DNA of 8,028 bases, taken from positions 1-8,028 of the forward strand of contig JABMMY010000170.1 of NCBI GenBank assembly GCA_013205415.1, read 5' to 3'. Below the pieces are notes generated by a model. That model saw only the letters and a list, made by a program, of their open reading frames with translations, was not told the DNA's origin and did not search any database. Both the position numbers and the translations under genes were made by a program. This document shows, one piece after another, positions 6,093 to 8,028 of this stretch; positions within the stretch are counted from its first letter, which is position 1; each line of letters begins with the position of its first letter. Source of the stretch: Deltaproteobacteria bacterium (lineage in GTDB: Bacteria > Bdellovibrionota > FAC87 > UBA2466).

Positions 6093-7139
6093 TTATAGTT
6101 GCCTTAGAGAACTATTAGCGACCTCGGTTTTTAATTGCCCACAAGCAGCTGCGATGTCTCTGCCTCGGCTTCGTCGATAGGTGGTTGTGATGTTATGGCC
6201 TAAAAGTATATTTTGAAATGCTAAAACCCTTTGTTCACTCGGTCTCTTTAATTTAGAAAAGGAATTTTCATTATAGGCGAGCAAATTAATTTTACATCGA
6301 AAGTCGGAAACCCATTTAGCTAGTCGATGAGCGTCCTCTAAGGAGTCATTAAATCCATCAAATAGAATATATTCAAAAGTAACTCGGCCCTGGCCTTTGA
6401 ATTTTAATTTCCTACAAATATCCATCAGGTCTGCCAGTGGATACTTACGATTTATCGGCATGATTTCACTACGCTGCTCGTCGGTAGTGCCATGAAGAGA
6501 GATGGCTAATCTTCCTAAGTTTGCATCTGCAAACTCCTGAATTTTAGGATTCAATCCCACTGTGGAGACTGTGATGTGGCGTTTTCCCACTTTAAGTCCC
6601 ATGGGATCTTGGAAGAGTTTTAGGGCTTTAATGACCTCATCGTAATTATCAAACGGCTCTCCCATTCCCATCATCACAATATTGGTCACGGGATAGGGAA
6701 CTTTGATCCCCATTAGTTGCTCGACTATCTCCCAGCTTTTTAAATCACGCGTAAATTTTTGGTAACCTGTCGCACAAAATGTGCAGGCCATTTTACAACC
6801 CACTTGAGTAGACACACAAAGGGTATAGCGCCCGTCAGAAGGAATATAAACCGACTCTACTTTTTCACCATCGGGAAGTTGAACTAAAAATTTAATAGTT
6901 CCATCCACCGATTTCTGCTCCTCAATGACTTTAATAGTAGGCAGACAAAAATGTGCCATGAGATCGGCTCGAAAGGATTTGGATAGATCGGTCATTTTTG
7001 AAAAGTCATTTTCCCGCTCTTTGTAAAGCCATCGAAACAATTGCTTAGCACGGAAGGAAGGATGGCCTAGAGCGAGCATACGACCCTCTAACTCATCTAG
7101 TGGGAGCCCCTTTAAATTTTCACGCACAGCAGTATCCAT
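6093..7139 (-). CDS. rlmN: Dual-specificity 23S rRNA A2503 / tRNA A37 C2-methyltransferase RlmN
   Basis: RlmN is a radical-SAM enzyme that makes 2-methyladenosine at 23S rRNA A2503 and at A37 of some tRNAs, supporting decoding fidelity. From the ATG at 7139 it has 348 residues. The CxxxCxxC iron-sulfur motif is Cys115, 119 and 122. The GEP SAM-site motif is at 160-162. The methyl-carrying cysteine is Cys333 in AACGQL, matching E. coli Cys355. The N-terminal accessory domain and the VESVYIP segment are also present. The same frame extends upstream to a TTG at 7229 (378 residues), but the extra 30 residues do not look like RlmN, and a well-spaced AAGGG precedes the ATG at 7139, so I choose the shorter form. 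An ATG at 7211 is the other alternative. Arg-Gly-Arg-Asp before the terminal cysteine and all catalytic residues are intact, so it should be active. Confidence 0.95.
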   Translation of the reverse strand: MDTAVRENLKGLPLDELEGRMLALGHPSFRAKQLFRWLYKERENDFSKMTDLSKSFRADLMAHFCLPTIKVIEEQKSVDGTIKFLVQLPDGEKVESVYIPSDGRYTLCVSTQVGCKMACTFCATGYQKFTRDLKSWEIVEQLMGIKVPYPVTNIVMMGMGEPFDNYDEVIKALKLFQDPMGLKVGKRHITVSTVGLNPKIQEFADANLGRLAISLHGTTDEQRSEIMPINRKYPLADLMDICRKLKFKGQGRVTFEYILFDGFNDSLEDAHRLAKWVSDFRCKINLLAYNENSFSKLKRPSEQRVLAFQNILLGHNITTTYRRSRGRDIAAACGQLKTEVANSSLRQL

Positions 7140-7146
7140 TTGGTCG

Positions 7147-7151
7147 CCCTT
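7147..7151 (-). promoter_or_regulatory. Ribosome binding site AAGGG that decides the rlmN start
   Basis: On the minus strand AAGGG ends seven bases before the ATG at 7139. The upstream TTG at 7229 has no comparable site, and the ATG at 7211 has a G/A run that almost touches it. This favours the 348-residue RlmN. Confidence 0.75.
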
Positions 7152-7361
7152 ATACCCTATTCCCGCCCCTTTGTTCCACTCTTCTATTTGAGAATCCAGT
7201 GAAAGGCGCATTCCCCCAGCTACTCTCAATAATTAAGAGACTCAGTAGGAGAACAGGGGCCTAAGAGGGCTAGCGCTAATGGGGGACGGAGGTCATTTTT
7301 TTGCACAAAAAATAATCTATTAAATATCATATTTACAATGACTTACATAAGATATTGGAGC

Positions 7362-7390
7362 TTGATTACCCTTCTCATCTGACATAAACT
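7362..7390 (+). promoter_or_regulatory. Weak candidate promoter for the sigma factor gene
   Basis: TTGATT and TAAACT each match 4 of 6 consensus bases at the ideal 17-base spacing, about 100 bases before the start codon. A rival pair at 7301-7330 scores similarly, so this is only a candidate. Confidence 0.25.
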
Positions 7391-7497
7391 GCCTCTACGA
7401 TTTTCGACAAACTATTTTTTCATTACCTCTTTATAAGTTTGACGTCACACAATCGTTTTCATTAGCGTCTCAAGATTACGGGGGATAAAAAGCTTCA

Positions 7498-8028
7498 ATG
7501 GGTAGTTCACTTAGTCAATATATTCAGCGTTTAAGGCAGGGTGATCAATCGGCCTTTTTACCACTTTACGAAAAAACAGCCCCTGGACTGATGCGTTTTT
7601 TAATGTGGAAAACCAATGGTGATCGAGCCCTTTCTGAAGATATTCTTCAAGATTCTTTTGTCAGGTTATTAGTTAATTTAGACAAGCTAGAGGCCGTTGA
7701 GGAGCTTGCTGTGCAAAGGTACCTGCTTCAAATGGTAAAAAATTGCCACATCGATAAAGTGGCCCGTGCTCCTAAAGCAGAAAGAAACTGTGTGCCTTTA
7801 GAAGCGCTTAAAGACGTCTCAGAAAGTTTTGAAGCCAATCGTGCTGAACAGGCCATTGAAATGAGAGAGTTAAAATTAGCCATGGATTCTCTAAATGAAA
7901 AAGACTCTGAAATTATTTGGCTTCGTGATGCACTGGGACTGTCTCATAAAGAGGTAGCCGATCGAATTGGAATTTCTGAACCCGCTGCAAGACAGGCTTA
8001 CCTGCGAGCCAAACGCTCACTCCTCTCC
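7498..8028 (+). CDS. ECF-like sigma-70 family RNA polymerase sigma factor, 3' end outside window
   Basis: The frame runs 177 codons from ATG 7498 to the window edge without a stop. Residues 8-60 match sigma region 2: the RLRQGDQSAFLPLYEKTAPG opening and the SEDILQDSFVRLL helix of region 2.2 that contacts core polymerase. Residues 122-176 match region 4: a helix-turn-helix with SHKEVADRIGISEPAARQAY, which would bind the -35 element. Regions 1 and 3 are missing, as in extracytoplasmic-function sigma factors, which are usually 160-200 residues, so only a few residues are probably lost. An in-frame TAA at 7486 fixes the start as the ATG. A strong GGGGGA (7480-7485) precedes it, but at 12 bases it is further away than usual. 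Any anti-sigma partner would lie downstream, outside the window, so signal and regulon cannot be inferred. Confidence 0.85.
   Translation, partial: MGSSLSQYIQRLRQGDQSAFLPLYEKTAPGLMRFLMWKTNGDRALSEDILQDSFVRLLVNLDKLEAVEELAVQRYLLQMVKNCHIDKVARAPKAERNCVPLEALKDVSESFEANRAEQAIEMRELKLAMDSLNEKDSEIIWLRDALGLSHKEVADRIGISEPAARQAYLRAKRSLLS

Larger units (their letters stand above)
7140..7497. other. Divergent intergenic region between rlmN and the sigma factor gene
   Basis: No convincing gene is seen in these 358 bases. For the plus-strand sigma gene there are two weak sigma-70-like candidates: TTGATT (7362-7367), 17 bases, TAAACT (7385-7390); and TTGCAC (7301-7306), 18 bases, TATCAT (7325-7330). Both would leave long leaders of about 100-160 bases. 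An 8-base palindrome TGACGTCA lies at 7440-7447 and another, TAGCGCTA, at 7271-7278; either could be an operator or chance. No clear minus-strand promoter for rlmN was found. No hairpin-plus-U-tract terminator or recognisable riboswitch was seen. Confidence 0.5.

Noticed and set aside
7357..7382. ECF-type autoregulatory promoter (GGAGCTT ... TCTGA) before the sigma gene
   Set aside because: The spacer is 14 bases, shorter than the usual 15-17, and the match to a GGAAC-type -35 is incomplete.
7338..7382. 14-residue hydrophobic peptide frame in the sigma leader
   Set aside because: No Shine-Dalgarno precedes the ATG; such short frames are expected by chance.

Overview
The window is about 8 kb of AT-rich, chromosome-like bacterial DNA from a Gram-negative organism. 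That reading rests on a lipoprotein, a small outer-membrane-barrel-like protein, and a periplasm-facing sulfatase-fold membrane enzyme. Gene style (a lysine-rich DksA, a predicted lipoprotein protease, compact operons, ECF-type sigma factor) fits Bdellovibrionota or a related former delta-proteobacterial group. This placement is an impression from protein sequence only, and no genus can be named. There is no rRNA, tRNA, CRISPR array, insertion sequence, integrase or phage gene.

Layout. (1) Bases 1-597, plus strand: a DksA-family RNA polymerase regulator whose N-terminus is a lysine/alanine/proline-rich tail built on a 30-bp tandem repeat; the 5' end may lie outside the window. (2) Bases 618-649: a 13-bp perfect hairpin terminator, usable on both strands, between convergent genes. 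(3) Bases 740-3491, minus strand: a three-gene operon read in the order gluzincin-type metalloprotease lipoprotein, small secreted beta-barrel-like protein (start and stop overlap as ATGA), then a thioredoxin-reductase-like flavoprotein without the CxxC active site. A candidate promoter lies just upstream at 3547-3576. (4) Bases 3641-5314, minus strand: a five-helix membrane protein with a periplasmic alkaline-phosphatase/sulfatase-fold domain and its own terminator. (5) Bases 5439-7139, minus strand: rlmN (rRNA/tRNA m2A methyltransferase) followed with no gap (TAAATG) by a HAD-family hydrolase. (6) Bases 7140-7497: a divergent intergenic region of about 360 bp. (7) Bases 7498-8028, plus strand: an ECF-like sigma-70 factor that runs off the window.

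How the genes may work together. rlmN and the HAD gene are probably co-translated. The lipoprotein/barrel/flavoprotein set looks like one transcription unit of unknown function with two envelope products and one cytosolic product. The other genes are neighbours with no functional link visible in the sequence. The most unusual items are the repeat-built basic tail on DksA, the CxxC-less reductase in an envelope operon, and a second 30-bp-offset duplication inside the sulfatase-fold gene. No complete new defence, secretion or mobile system is evident.
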